64,000 nt of DNA. Origin: Anaerolineales bacterium (GTDB lineage: Bacteria > Chloroflexota > Anaerolineae > 4572-78 > J111). A program made the translations under genes and the position numbers. The stretch covers positions 248,001-312,000 of the forward strand of contig JACKAT010000001.1 in assembly GCA_020634935.1 (NCBI GenBank), given 5' to 3'. The notes under the pieces were generated by a model that saw only the letters and a list, made by a program, of their open reading frames with translations, made no database searches and had not been told where the DNA came from. Within the stretch, counting starts at the first letter, position 1, and each line of letters begins with the position of its first letter. Shown piece by piece: positions 24,166-32,295 of this stretch.

Positions 24166-25008
24166 ATGCCATATTCAACCTTAACCACCGATTACCACAT
24201 GCATTCTACCTTCAGCCCCGACGGCGATCACTCGCCCGAGATGATGTGCCGCCAGGCGCTCGATCTGGGCTTGACCGAAATTGCCCTGACTGAACACGCC
24301 GAATGGCATTTCGCCTCTCAAATTCATGGCTTTCCCCGCGTCGAGACCTACTTTGCAGCCATCGACCACTGCCGGGCTAAATTTGAACCCTTGGGATTAA
24401 CCGTTCACGCCGGCGTCGAATTAGGCAACCCCCACCTGTTTTCCGATCAGGCACTCGCCCTGCTGGCGGAATATCCGTTCGATGTCGTTGTCGGTTCGCT
24501 GCACTGGCTCTACGATCAGAACATTCATGAAGCGGTTTGCTTTGCTGATCGTCAGCCTGATGAGGTTTACACCGCTTACTTCAAAGAGTTGGCCCAAATG
24601 ACGATGAATTTCGACTTTGACATCGTGGCTCATTTTGACCGCATTCTCTGGCGGGGGTCGCTGCTGGGCCACACCTTCGATCCGTTCCGCTTGGAACCCA
24701 CCATCCGCGAGGCGCTGTCCACCGTGGCCCGCTATGGCCGCGCCTTGGAGTTGAACACCACCTTCATCACCCACCAACCGAGCTGGCTGACCGCGTTGAC
24801 CACCATGTTTCAATGGTTTCGTGAGGAAGGCGGCCGGCTGGTCGTTGTCAACTCCGATGCCCATCGCGTCACCGAGATCGGACGCCATCGGGTGCTGGCT
24901 GAACAAATTCTCCTCGAAGCCGGCTTCAGCCTGCCGGACCAGCTATTCCACATCGAGCCGGATGTTAGCGAGATCCTCTCGGTCAATCCCTCGTTTGGCT
25001 GGTCATAA
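24166..25008 (+). CDS. PHP-domain phosphatase (histidinol-phosphatase-like)
   Basis: 280 residues of PHP phosphoesterase fold. TDYHMHSTFSPDGDHSPEMMC carries the HxH metal motif, IALTEHAEWHF the next His, VHAGVELGNP a ligand Glu, VVGSLHWLYD and DIVAHFDRILWR further His, and VVVNSDAHRVTEIG the terminal DxH. The whole set of trinuclear metal ligands is present. HisK/HisJ enzymes remove phosphate from histidinol phosphate, but no his genes are near and it lies among phosphorus genes, so another phosphate ester is possible. No ribosome site is evident before the ATG. Confidence 0.82.
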   Translation: MPYSTLTTDYHMHSTFSPDGDHSPEMMCRQALDLGLTEIALTEHAEWHFASQIHGFPRVETYFAAIDHCRAKFEPLGLTVHAGVELGNPHLFSDQALALLAEYPFDVVVGSLHWLYDQNIHEAVCFADRQPDEVYTAYFKELAQMTMNFDFDIVAHFDRILWRGSLLGHTFDPFRLEPTIREALSTVARYGRALELNTTFITHQPSWLTALTTMFQWFREEGGRLVVVNSDAHRVTEIGRHRVLAEQILLEAGFSLPDQLFHIEPDVSEILSVNPSFGWS

Positions 25009-25053
25009 TCACAGCTTTGTCTCCAGAACCTACTCAAAAGCTGATGCTCTGGG

Positions 25054-25101
25054 GGAGCATCAAAGCTTGCTTTGATCTTCCTGACATCATGACAAAGCTT
25101 G
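25054..25101. repeat. REP-like element of the CAAAGC/GCTTTG family
   Basis: GGAGC followed by the perfect palindrome ATCAAAGC-TT-GCTTTGAT, then a degenerate second palindrome half (GACAAAGCTTG). It matches the unit of the 84-bp array and the single copies at 31108 and 41216. It sits exactly where the N-terminal part of the following phosphoesterase pseudogene is lost. Confidence 0.7.
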
Positions 25102-25708
25102 AACATCTCGCCTGAGCGCCACGGCGTGCTAACTAACGACTACACTCCGACGGTGCGACTGGTACCGGGTCTGGTCGAACGGGCTAAGGCCGCCGAACTG
25201 CTTTTATAACTGGGAACCGTTGCGCCACCTCTGCCAGCCGGAAAACCTGACGTTAGCCTATTTCTGCGACAGCTACCGGCAAGCTGACGGCGATCAATGC
25301 CTCGCCAACGAAGCCGCCCGCTTTTTAACCACAACCGAATTTGATTTTGCCTTTGTTTACTTCGGTACGGTTGACACCGCCGGTCACGATTATGGCTGGC
25401 TGTCGCCGGAGTATCTGGCCCAACTCGAGCGCGTCGATCATGCCTTCGGTACGCTCGTTGCGGCGCTGCCCGATGATACGACCCTCCTGGTGCAAAGCGA
25501 CCACGGCGGCCCCGACCACAATCATTGGACTGACCGCCCGGAAGATATGACCATTCCCTGGCTGATCGCCGGACCGGATATTCGATCCGGCTATGAAATT
25601 CAAGCGGCGATCAGCCTGCTCGACACCGCGCCTACCCTGGCTCGACTCCTCAACCTCAAACCCCATCCCGATTGGGAAGGCCGATGTATCGAAGAAATTT
25701 TCCGTTGA
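25102..25708 (+). pseudogene. Decayed AP-superfamily phosphodiesterase/nucleotide pyrophosphatase
   Basis: The first piece reads NISPERHGVLTNDYTPTVRL then VPGLVERAKAA and hits TAA at about 25207. The next frame continues with FYNWEPLRHLCQPENL, FVYFGTVDTAGHDYGWLSPEY, LLVQSDHGGPDHNHWTDRPED and DTAPTLARLLNL to a stop at 25708. The DTAGHDYG and SDHGG motifs are metal ligands of alkaline-phosphatase-superfamily phosphodiesterases. The N-terminal ~90-100 residues with the catalytic Thr/Ser are missing, and a frameshift near 25200 splits the rest. The distal fragment could start from an internal ATG at 25220 but would lack the nucleophile. Confidence 0.85.
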
Positions 25709-25710
25709 CC

Positions 25711-26853
25711 GGAGCGACAAAGCTGGCTTTGCCATCCTGACCGATAGGTCAAAGTAAACTTTGACGCTCCGGGTCGGTATTTTTTGACCAGCTTTGCCAT
25801 CTTGACCGATAGGTCAAAGTAAACTTTGACGCTCCGGGTCGGTATTTTCAGAAAGTAATGGAGCGACAAAGCTGGCTTTGCCATCTTGACCGATAGGTCA
25901 AAGTAAACTTTGACGCTCCGGGTCGGTATTTTCAGAAAGTAATGGAGCGACAAAGCTAGCTTTGCCATCTTGACCGATAGGTCAAAGTAAACTTTGACGC
26001 TCCGGGTCGGTATTTTCAGAAAGTAATGGAGCGACAAAGCTGGCTTTGCCATCTTGACCGATAGGTCAAAGTAAACTTTGACGCTCCGGGTCGGTATTTT
26101 CAGAAAGTAATGGAGCGACAAAGCTTTGCCATCTTGACCGATAGGTCAAAGTAAACTTTGACGCTCCGGGTCGGTATTTTCAGAAAGTAATGGAGCGACA
26201 AAGCTGGCTTTGTCATCTTGACCGATAGGTCAAAGTAAACTTTGACGCTCCGGGTCGGTATTTTCAGAAAGTAATGGAGCGACAAAGCTGGCTTTGTCAT
26301 CCTGACCGATAGGTCAAAGTAAACTTTGACGCCCGGGTCGGTATTTTCAGAAAGTAATGGAGCGACAAAGCTGGCTTTGTCATCTTGACCGATAGGTCAA
26401 AGTAAACTTTGACGCTCCGGGTCGGTATTTTCAGAAAGTAATGGAGCGACAAAGCTGGCTTTGCCATCTTGACCGATAGGTCAAAGTAAACTTTGACGCT
26501 CCGGGTCGGTATTTTCAGAAAGTAATGGAGCGACAAAGCTGGCTTTGTCATCCTGACCGATAGGTCAAAGTAAACTTTGACGCTCCGGGTCGGTATTTTC
26601 AGAAAGTAATGGAGCGACAAAGCTGGCTTTGCCATCCTGACCGATAGGTCAAAGTAAACTTTGACGCTCCGGGTCGGTATTTTCAGAAAGTAATGGAGCG
26701 ACAAAGCTGGCTTTGTCATCTTGACCGATAGGTCAAAGTAAACTTTGACGCTCCGGGTCGGTATTTTCAGAAAGTAATGGAGCGACAAAGCTAGCTTTGT
26801 CATCTTGACCGATAGGTCAAAGTAAACTTTGACGCTCCGGGTCGGTATTTTCA
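25711..26853. repeat. 84-bp minisatellite, about 14 units
   Basis: Each unit begins GGAGCGACAAAGCTGGCTTT, contains GGTCAAAGTAAACTTTGAC and ends GCTCCGGGTCGGTATTTTC plus a short A/T spacer. Inside are two short palindromes (CAAAGC-TG-GCTTTG and GTCAAAGT-AA-ACTTTGAC) enclosed by GGAGCG/CGCTCC arms. Units differ by a few substitutions; the first two and units 6 and 8 have small deletions. It begins two bases after the pseudogene stop. The long open frames through it exist because 84 is a multiple of 3. Confidence 0.95.
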
Positions 26854-26866
26854 GTGTGTTTGAAGT

Positions 26867-27430
26867 GTTCCCAATCGTCGGAAGGAGTGGTTCCAGCAGG
26901 ACACGCACGTTCCCAATCGTCGGAAGGAGTGGTTCCAGCAGGACACGCACGTTCCCAATCGTGGGAAGGGGTGGTTCCAGCAGGACACGCACGTTCCCAA
27001 TCGTGGGAAGGGGTGGTTCCGGCAGGACATACACGTTCCCAATCGTCGGAAGGTCTGGTTCCGGCGGGACACATAGGTTCCCAATCGTCGGAAGGAGTGG
27101 TTCCGGCAGGACATACACGTTCCCAATCGTGGGAAGGAGTGGTTCCGGCAGGACATATACGTTCCCAATCGTGGGAAGGGGTGGTTCCGGCGGGACACAT
27201 ACGTTCCCAATCGTCGGAAGGAGTGGTTCCGGCAGGACACACACGTTCCCAATCGTGGGAAGGGGTGGTTCCAGCAGGACACACACGTTCCCAATCGTCG
27301 GAAGATACAGTTCCGACAGGACACGAGTGTTCCCAATCGTGGGAAGGGGTGGTTCCGACAGGACACGAGTGTTCCCAATCGTGGGAAGGGGTGGTTCCGG
27401 CAGGACACGAATGTTCCTAATCGTCGGAAG
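26867..27430. repeat. 42-bp minisatellite, about 13.5 units
   Basis: Unit GTTCCCAATCGTCGGAAGGA followed by GTGGTTCCAGCAGGACACGC and two bases. Many units carry TTCCCA-atcg-TGGGAA, a perfect palindrome; the others have TTCC...GGAA. It directly abuts the 84-bp array and is exactly half its period. There are no unique spacers, so this is not CRISPR. Open frames in several phases follow from the 14-codon period. Confidence 0.95.
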
Positions 27431-27864
27431 ATATGATCACGATGATGATCGAACTACAGAACTGACGCAGTTAGTGGGAATGGGCAGATTTGTAGCACAA
27501 ATTAACAATTTGTGCCTTGAACTGACTCTAAAATAGGAACAATGCGGCATGCGCCAGCGAGCGATGATCGCCGTGGCGCTATCGACCAACCCGTCGCTGC
27601 TGATTGCCGATGAGCTGCAATTGCGGGGCGTCGAACTCAAGCCTAATGACTCGCTAACGGACACCCTTTCAATTTGACCGAGATAAGCCTGCCCATTGGC
27701 GTCAAGCCGGTAGACCACCGCTAGCTGACCGCCGACCGCTGAAAAATAGGCGTACGCGTTGAAGTTCGGCGGTCTCTCGTCGGTGGTCTGCGGTCAGGAG
27801 GCATTGAAAGCTGGGGCAAATCGAAGATATGTCCTTTAGCAAATTCTAATGAAAAGAGTGCGCT
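27431..27864. other. Gene-poor stretch with an ABC-transporter ATPase fragment
   Basis: 27543-27612 on the plus strand encodes GMRQRAMIAVALSTNPSLLI followed by ADE. This is the signature-to-Walker-B segment of a DppD/OppD-type ATPase, truncated on both sides. Near 27722-27800, CTGACCGC..ACCG and CGGT..GCGGTCAG form an imperfect inverted repeat. No intact gene is seen. A promoter for the next gene is not evident. Confidence 0.6.
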
Positions 27865-29001
27865 ATGAAACCGATCCAACATGCCAATATCGCTGTCATT
27901 GGCGCGGGCATTGTCGGCCTGGCTCACGCGCTGGAAGCGGCCAAACGCGGCTACAACGTGATTCTGTTTGAGCGCGACCAATACGCCTTGGGCGCGTCGG
28001 TCCGTAATTTTGGTATGGTCTTGCCGGTGGGCATGGCCCCGGGAGCGGTTCACCAGCGGGCGCTGCGCAGCCGCAATATCTGGCTCGAGGTGGCTCGCGA
28101 GGCCGGGTTTTGGCACGAGCCGGTCGGCTTTATGATTCTGGCCTACCGGCCCGATGAAATGGCCGTCCTGACCGAATTCTGCGAGCGAGGGCCGGCGCTG
28201 GGGTATATTGGCCAACTGCTTGACAAAACTGAAGTGTTGCAGCGCTGTGCGGGCGCGAATCCCGATGGCTTGTTGGGCGGCTTATGGAGTCCCACCGAGA
28301 TGGTCGTCGATCCCCGCGAAGCAGTTCGCAAAATCCCGGCCTACCTGGCCCGCCAATACGGCGTCACGCTCCGCTTTGGCGCCGCGGTGACGGCCATCGA
28401 TCTGCCCTACATCGAGGCCGGCGGTCAAACCTGGCAGGTCGAACGGGCCCTGGTCTGCGGCGGCTCCGATTTTGAAACGCTCTACCCGGAGCTGTTCCAG
28501 GCCAGCGGGCTGACTCGCTGCAAACTCCAAATGCTGCGCACCGAACCGCAGCCCGACAACTGGCGGCTGGGTCCGATGCTGGCCACCGGTTTTACCCTCA
28601 AACATTACCCGGCCTTTAGCCTCTGCGAGTCGTTGACGCCCCTCAAAGCGCGGCTGGCGGCAGAATATCCGGAGCTTGAGCAGTGGGGCATTCACATTCT
28701 CGCCTCGCAGAATGAAGCCGGCGAAGTCATTCTAGGCGACTCGCACGAATACGGTTTGGCTCCGGAGCCGTTTGATCGAACCGAGATTGACGAGTTGATT
28801 TTATTCCACGCGCAGAAAATGCTGCGGCTGCCCTCGCTCAAGATTTCGCAGCGCTGGCACGGTGTTTATGCCAAGCACGTTGAGCAGGCGGCCGTGATCG
28901 AAACCCCGGCGGAAAATGTACGTGTAGTGACTGGACTGGGCGGCATTGGCATGACCACCAGCTTCGGCCTGGCCCAAGAAACCTTTGAAGCCTGGGCTTA
29001 G
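27865..29001 (+). CDS. FAD-dependent oxidoreductase of the phosphonate-associated TIGR03364 type
   Basis: 378 residues of DAO-family flavoenzyme. The N-terminal NIAVIGAGIVGLAHALEAAKRGYNVILFERD is the GxGxxG FAD site with the closing acid. GASVRNFGMVLPVGM is the substrate-side motif characteristic of the TIGR03364 clade, and GLGGIGMTTSFGLAQETFEAW closes the FAD fold. Relatives are found beside phosphonatase-like genes and are proposed to oxidise the C-N bond of aminophosphonates. Here phnX lies 2.3 kb downstream, which supports a role in making phosphonoacetaldehyde or a relative. The substrate is not shown by sequence. Confidence 0.8.
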   Translation: MKPIQHANIAVIGAGIVGLAHALEAAKRGYNVILFERDQYALGASVRNFGMVLPVGMAPGAVHQRALRSRNIWLEVAREAGFWHEPVGFMILAYRPDEMAVLTEFCERGPALGYIGQLLDKTEVLQRCAGANPDGLLGGLWSPTEMVVDPREAVRKIPAYLARQYGVTLRFGAAVTAIDLPYIEAGGQTWQVERALVCGGSDFETLYPELFQASGLTRCKLQMLRTEPQPDNWRLGPMLATGFTLKHYPAFSLCESLTPLKARLAAEYPELEQWGIHILASQNEAGEVILGDSHEYGLAPEPFDRTEIDELILFHAQKMLRLPSLKISQRWHGVYAKHVEQAAVIETPAENVRVVTGLGGIGMTTSFGLAQETFEAWA

Positions 29002-29088
29002 CGGATAATGTTTTAGGAATAACTCAGCCACATTGGAAGTAGGCCGCAGAGAGTGGGAAGTAAGCCGTTTTTTGCCCCTACTCCCGGC

Positions 29089-29153
29089 TTATTAGAGATT
29101 TAACAGATTCTTTACAGGGCCTTAACAGAGACTTAAATCCATGTCTTTATAAT
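29089..29153 (+). promoter_or_regulatory. Pho-box array and -10 element upstream of pstS
   Basis: TTAACA (29100), TTTACA (29111), TTAACA (29122) and TTAAAT (29133) repeat every 11 bp, with TTATTA at 29089 as a possible fifth. TATAAT at 29148-29153 starts 15 bp after the last hexamer. This is the clearest Pho promoter in the window. The predicted message starts near 29160, some 570 nt before pstS. Confidence 0.75.
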
Positions 29154-29730
29154 CTGTGGTTGATATCCTCTAATTGACCAATGGATAAGATGGCGTTGAA
29201 GCTGTAGTTGGTAACATATCGCCACGGACAACCAGCCGGTTTTAGCCAATTCTGAGACCATTACGGATGACCCCAATGATGATGAAAAGTTAGCCTAACC
29301 GGCAGCGGCCGCTGGTTTGACAACGAGGCCAGATAACCCCTTGCGATGCAATACCACCGGCTCCGCTCAAACGACGATACCCTGGGCTGTCATTGCGCCG
29401 ATACCCGCTGCGACAGTACGACTGTTAGCCAGAGGCTTGACCTAATTTTTGATGAAAGGAGGAGGATAGATAAAAGATCATTCAATCTTAAACCAAACAT
29501 GTTGCTTAGGATCGATCATTAAATAACTTGAGCCATCTGGCCGGAGATAGGAGATTAGTGATAAGGAGATTGGCCATAGGCATCTCCAAATCTCCTTATC
29601 TCTATCCTCAGTATCGTTGAAGTTATTTAATTGCCATTCCTTAACTCATGGGTTGATGCCATGCTATGTTCAATAAATATTCGTTATGCTCATAACTTTA
29701 GAAATATGACGACCGAGGAGAATTTTCACT
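29154..29730 (+). other. Long leader between the Pho promoter and pstS, with a large hairpin
   Basis: No convincing gene. TTAAATAACTT (29519-29529) and AAGTTATTTAA (29620-29630) enclose a second imperfect stem (GATAAGGAGATT with AATCTCCTTATC), giving a 112-bp hairpin or a MITE-like insertion. A strong AGGAGGAGG at about 29458-29466 has no start codon behind it. The pstS ribosome site (GAGGAG) is at 29715-29720. Confidence 0.5.
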
Positions 29731-30945
29731 ATGCTTAAAAAGTTAGTATTCGTCATTGCGTTAGTGCTGCTGGCCATTCCGGCCGCGGCCGTGGCCGCCC
29801 CGGCCTTGCAAGAGGAAGGCAGCCTTTACACCGTTCAAGCCGACGACTGGCTGTCGAAGATCGCCGAAAAAGAGTACGGCGATGTCTTAGCTTACACGGC
29901 GATTATGCATTTTCACAACCTGAAAGCGGCTGAAGATTCCAGCCTGACCCCCATCGAAGACCCGAACGTCATCGAGGTTGGCACGACCATCTACCTGCCT
30001 CCGGCTGAGGAGGCCCAAGCTTTCCTGAGCAGCGGCGAAACCCCGACAGCGGCTCCCCGCGCCGCGGCTAGCAGCGGTACGATGGCGCTGCCGGAAGTCG
30101 ATCCGCTGTCGATAACGGGCGACATTATCAGCGCGGGGAGTTCGACGGTGTTCCCGTTGAGCGAGCGAATGGCCGAGCGGTTCCAGGATGAAGGCTATGC
30201 CGGGACGATCACCATCGACAGCATCGGCAGTGGGGCTGGGTTCGAGCGGTTCTGCGTGGCCGGTGAGACCGACATCTCCAACGCCAGCCGGCCGATCAAA
30301 GACACGGAAATCGAAAGCTGCCAGGCGATTGGTCGAGAGCCGATTGAGTTCCGGGTGGGGACGGATGCCTTGGCAATCGTGGTCAACACCGACAACGACT
30401 TCTTGACGGATGTGACGACCGAGCAGTTGGCGACCATCTTCAGCACAGCCGAGACGTGGGCCGATGTCAACCCGGATTGGCCGGCGGAGCCGATCCAGCG
30501 CTTCATTCCCGGCACCGACAGCGGCACGTTCGACTACTTTGTGGAAGAGATTTTCGATGAAAACGAAGAGCCGATTTTGGCGGCGTCGAACTTGCAGTTG
30601 AGTGAAGACGACAACGTGCTGGTGCAAGGGGTGCAAGGCAGCCCGTACGCCATCGGCTTCTTTGGCTATGCTTACTACAACGAGAACCAAGACACCTTGA
30701 AGGCGTTGTCGGTCAACGGCGTGGCCCCGACCGAAACGACGGCGGAAGACGGCAGCTATCCGTTGGCGCGACCGTTGTTCATCTACTCGACGGCCAGCAT
30801 TATGGCCGACAAACCGCAAGTGGCCTCGTTTATCAACTTCTACCTGACCAACGTCAACGACGAAATCCTGGATGTGGGCTACTTCCCCGCCAGCGATGCG
30901 GCTATCGGGGAAGCCAAACAAAAGTGGCTCGACGCGGTTCAGTAA
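29731..30945 (+). CDS. pstS: LysM-PstS fusion, periplasmic phosphate-binding protein
   Basis: 404 residues. A signal peptide (1-23, ending AVAAPA) is followed by a LysM-like domain (~32-92, YTVQADDWLSKIAEKEYGD ... IEVGTTIYLPP), a Thr/Ala linker, then a PstS phosphate-binding domain from ~128: ISAGSSTVFPLSERMAERF, IGSGAGFERFCVAGETDISNASRPI and PGTDSGTFDYFVEEIF. The SST, SGAGFERF and TDSGTF loops bind phosphate. Most PstS proteins are lipoproteins or free; here LysM probably tethers it to peptidoglycan. No pstCAB genes follow in this window. Confidence 0.9.
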   Translation: MLKKLVFVIALVLLAIPAAAVAAPALQEEGSLYTVQADDWLSKIAEKEYGDVLAYTAIMHFHNLKAAEDSSLTPIEDPNVIEVGTTIYLPPAEEAQAFLSSGETPTAAPRAAASSGTMALPEVDPLSITGDIISAGSSTVFPLSERMAERFQDEGYAGTITIDSIGSGAGFERFCVAGETDISNASRPIKDTEIESCQAIGREPIEFRVGTDALAIVVNTDNDFLTDVTTEQLATIFSTAETWADVNPDWPAEPIQRFIPGTDSGTFDYFVEEIFDENEEPILAASNLQLSEDDNVLVQGVQGSPYAIGFFGYAYYNENQDTLKALSVNGVAPTETTAEDGSYPLARPLFIYSTASIMADKPQVASFINFYLTNVNDEILDVGYFPASDAAIGEAKQKWLDAVQ

Positions 30946-30949
30946 ATTT

Positions 30950-31003
30950 TTAACGGAATGTTAAACGGTTTTTAACAAAACCATAACATGGTCATTGTAT
31001 ATT
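30950..31003 (+). promoter_or_regulatory. Pho-box array and -10 element downstream of pstS
   Basis: TTAACG (30950), TTAAAC (30961), TTAACA (30972) and ATAACA (30983), each 11 bp apart, then TATATT at 30998-31003, 15 bp after the last start. It begins 5 bp after the pstS stop and precedes a short stretch closed by a hairpin at 31056-31085. Confidence 0.65.
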
Positions 31004-31009
31004 ACTTTA

Positions 31010-31088
31010 TGAAAATAACTAGCTGAAAACCTTCTTCATTCAGCGCCTCCTTCCTAGAAGGGTACTCTCCCCAGAGTACCCTTCTTTA
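31010..31088 (+). ncRNA. Candidate phosphate-starvation small RNA
   Basis: The stretch from the predicted Pho promoter start (about 31010) to the terminator (about 31088) is ~79 nt with no gene. It holds a pyrimidine-rich single-stranded segment with CCTCCTTCC at 31046-31054, complementary to Shine-Dalgarno sequences, directly before the terminator stem. This layout is that of C-rich regulatory RNAs that mask ribosome sites. Alternatively it is only the untranslated lead of the phnX message. Confidence 0.35.
31056..31088 (+). terminator. Hairpin terminator after the pstS/candidate RNA unit
   Basis: AGAAGGGTACTCT (31056-31068) pairs perfectly with AGAGTACCCTTCT (31073-31085) with a 4-base loop, followed by TTTAAT. 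Confidence 0.65.
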
Positions 31089-31107
31089 ATAAGCGCTGGA
31101 ATTTATC

Positions 31108-31165
31108 GGAGCGACAAAGCTGGCTTTGTCACTCACGGTAGGGTCAAAGTAAACTTTGACGCTCC
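31108..31165. repeat. Single copy of the 84-bp array's palindromic unit
   Basis: GGAGCGACAAAGCTGGCTTT, a 15-bp variable middle, GGTCAAAGTAAACTTTGAC and GCTCC. The core is close to identical to the minisatellite units but without the trailing spacer, so this is the likely ancestral mobile form. Confidence 0.9.
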
Positions 31166-31184
31166 AGACTTTTATTTTATACGA

Positions 31185-31254
31185 GGAGTGTGACAGAACC
31201 TCGGTACAGCAACGACAATGGAAATTCCGTAGGACAAACTTAAGTTTGTCCTAC
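31185..31254 (+). repeat. Dispersed palindromic repeat, copy B
   Basis: Same 70-bp element as at 9645, ending in the 26-bp palindrome at 31229-31254. It lies 30 bp upstream of the phnX start and 20 bp after the other repeat. Confidence 0.85.
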
Positions 31255-31284
31255 AGCTCTTATTTTCACAGGAGGGTATCATTA

Positions 31285-32115
31285 ATGACATTCATTTACC
31301 AACGTTCCTACTGCGGCCCATTGCAGGGCATCATCTTAGATTGGGCCGGCACCACCATCGACTACGGCTCGCAGGCCCCGGCGATGGTGTTTGTCGAGGT
31401 CTTTCAACGCCAGGGGGTTGGCATTACTCTTGAAGAGGCTCACCGGCCGATGGGCAAGGCCAAGTGGGATCACATTTTAGATATCACCCACATGGCGGCT
31501 GTGGCGCAGCGCTGGCAAGCGGTTCACGGGCGGCTGCCGGTTAAAGAAGATGTCGATGCGATGTATGAAGCGTTTATCCCGCTCCAGGTCAAAGCCTTGG
31601 TGGATTACGCCTTTCTTATTCCCGGCACAAAAGAAGCTGTAGCCGAATTTCGCCAGCGCGGCCTAAAAGTAGGCTCCAACACCGGCTACAATCGGGAAAT
31701 GGTGAACCTGCTGCTGGCCGCCGCAGCCAAACAGGACTACATTCCTGATTCGACCGTCTGCGCCGATGACGTTCCGGCCGGGCGGCCTGCTCCCTGGATG
31801 GCGCTGCAAAATGCTCGAGAGATGGGCGTTTATCCGATGGAAGCCGTGGTCAAGGTTGATGATACGCTGCCGGGCCTGGAAGCCGGGCTGAACGCCGGGA
31901 TGTGGACCATCGGCGTGGCTAAAACCGGCAACGAATTGGGCTTGAATAAAAGCGAGGTCGATCAACTGCCGGTCAAAACCTTACAAACGCTGCTCAAGCA
32001 AGCCTATCAGCGCATGTATCGAGCCGGCGTGCATTATGTGGTGGATGGCATTTGGGATGTGCCGGTGGTGCTCGATGATATCAACCGCCGCCTGGCCAAA
32101 GGCGAGCGGCCTTAG
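31285..32115 (+). CDS. phnX: Phosphonoacetaldehyde hydrolase (phosphonatase)
   Basis: 276 residues of HAD superfamily. LQGIILDWAGTTIDYGSQAP carries the nucleophile Asp, and EEAHRPMGKAKWDHI the cap-domain Lys that forms the Schiff base with phosphonoacetaldehyde. LKVGSNTGYNREM and DDVPAGRPAPWMALQNARE with VVKVDDTLPGLEAGLNAGMWTIGV complete the motifs. It splits the C-P bond to acetaldehyde and phosphate. The start is at ATG 31285 behind AGGAGG; the longer open frame back to 31156 runs through the palindromic repeat. Position in the Pho island fits phosphonate use. Confidence 0.93.
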   Translation: MTFIYQRSYCGPLQGIILDWAGTTIDYGSQAPAMVFVEVFQRQGVGITLEEAHRPMGKAKWDHILDITHMAAVAQRWQAVHGRLPVKEDVDAMYEAFIPLQVKALVDYAFLIPGTKEAVAEFRQRGLKVGSNTGYNREMVNLLLAAAAKQDYIPDSTVCADDVPAGRPAPWMALQNAREMGVYPMEAVVKVDDTLPGLEAGLNAGMWTIGVAKTGNELGLNKSEVDQLPVKTLQTLLKQAYQRMYRAGVHYVVDGIWDVPVVLDDINRRLAKGERP

Positions 32116-32173
32116 CCTCTTTCCGGACATGTCAGGAAAATCCCCACAAAGAGGAGGCTTTTAGCCTGACATG
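32116..32173 (+). other. Possible H-type pseudoknot after phnX
   Basis: CCTCTTT (32116-32122) pairs with AAAGAGG (32148-32154), and CATGTCAGG (32128-32136) pairs with CCTGACATG (32165-32173). The two stems interlock. GGCTTTTAGCC forms a small competing hairpin. No T-run follows. Confidence 0.35.
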
Positions 32174-32295
32174 CGGGTGAAAAAGTTCAGGGAATCTCCT
32201 GCTACACAGTAATTGTGAAGTATTATACAATATAATCATCAAATCAATTACAACAACTGCAATCACAATTGCGATATATATAAGGAGTATTCAAA

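Noticed and set aside
26867..27430. Possible CRISPR array
   Set aside because: The units are contiguous with no unique spacers, and no cas gene is in the window.
25600..27536. Long open frames on both strands through the minisatellites (up to ~330 codons with 28- and 14-residue repeats)
   Set aside because: Periods of 84 and 42 bp are multiples of three, so any stop-free unit stays open in that phase. Several frames are open at once, and no ribosome site or non-repeat domain is present.
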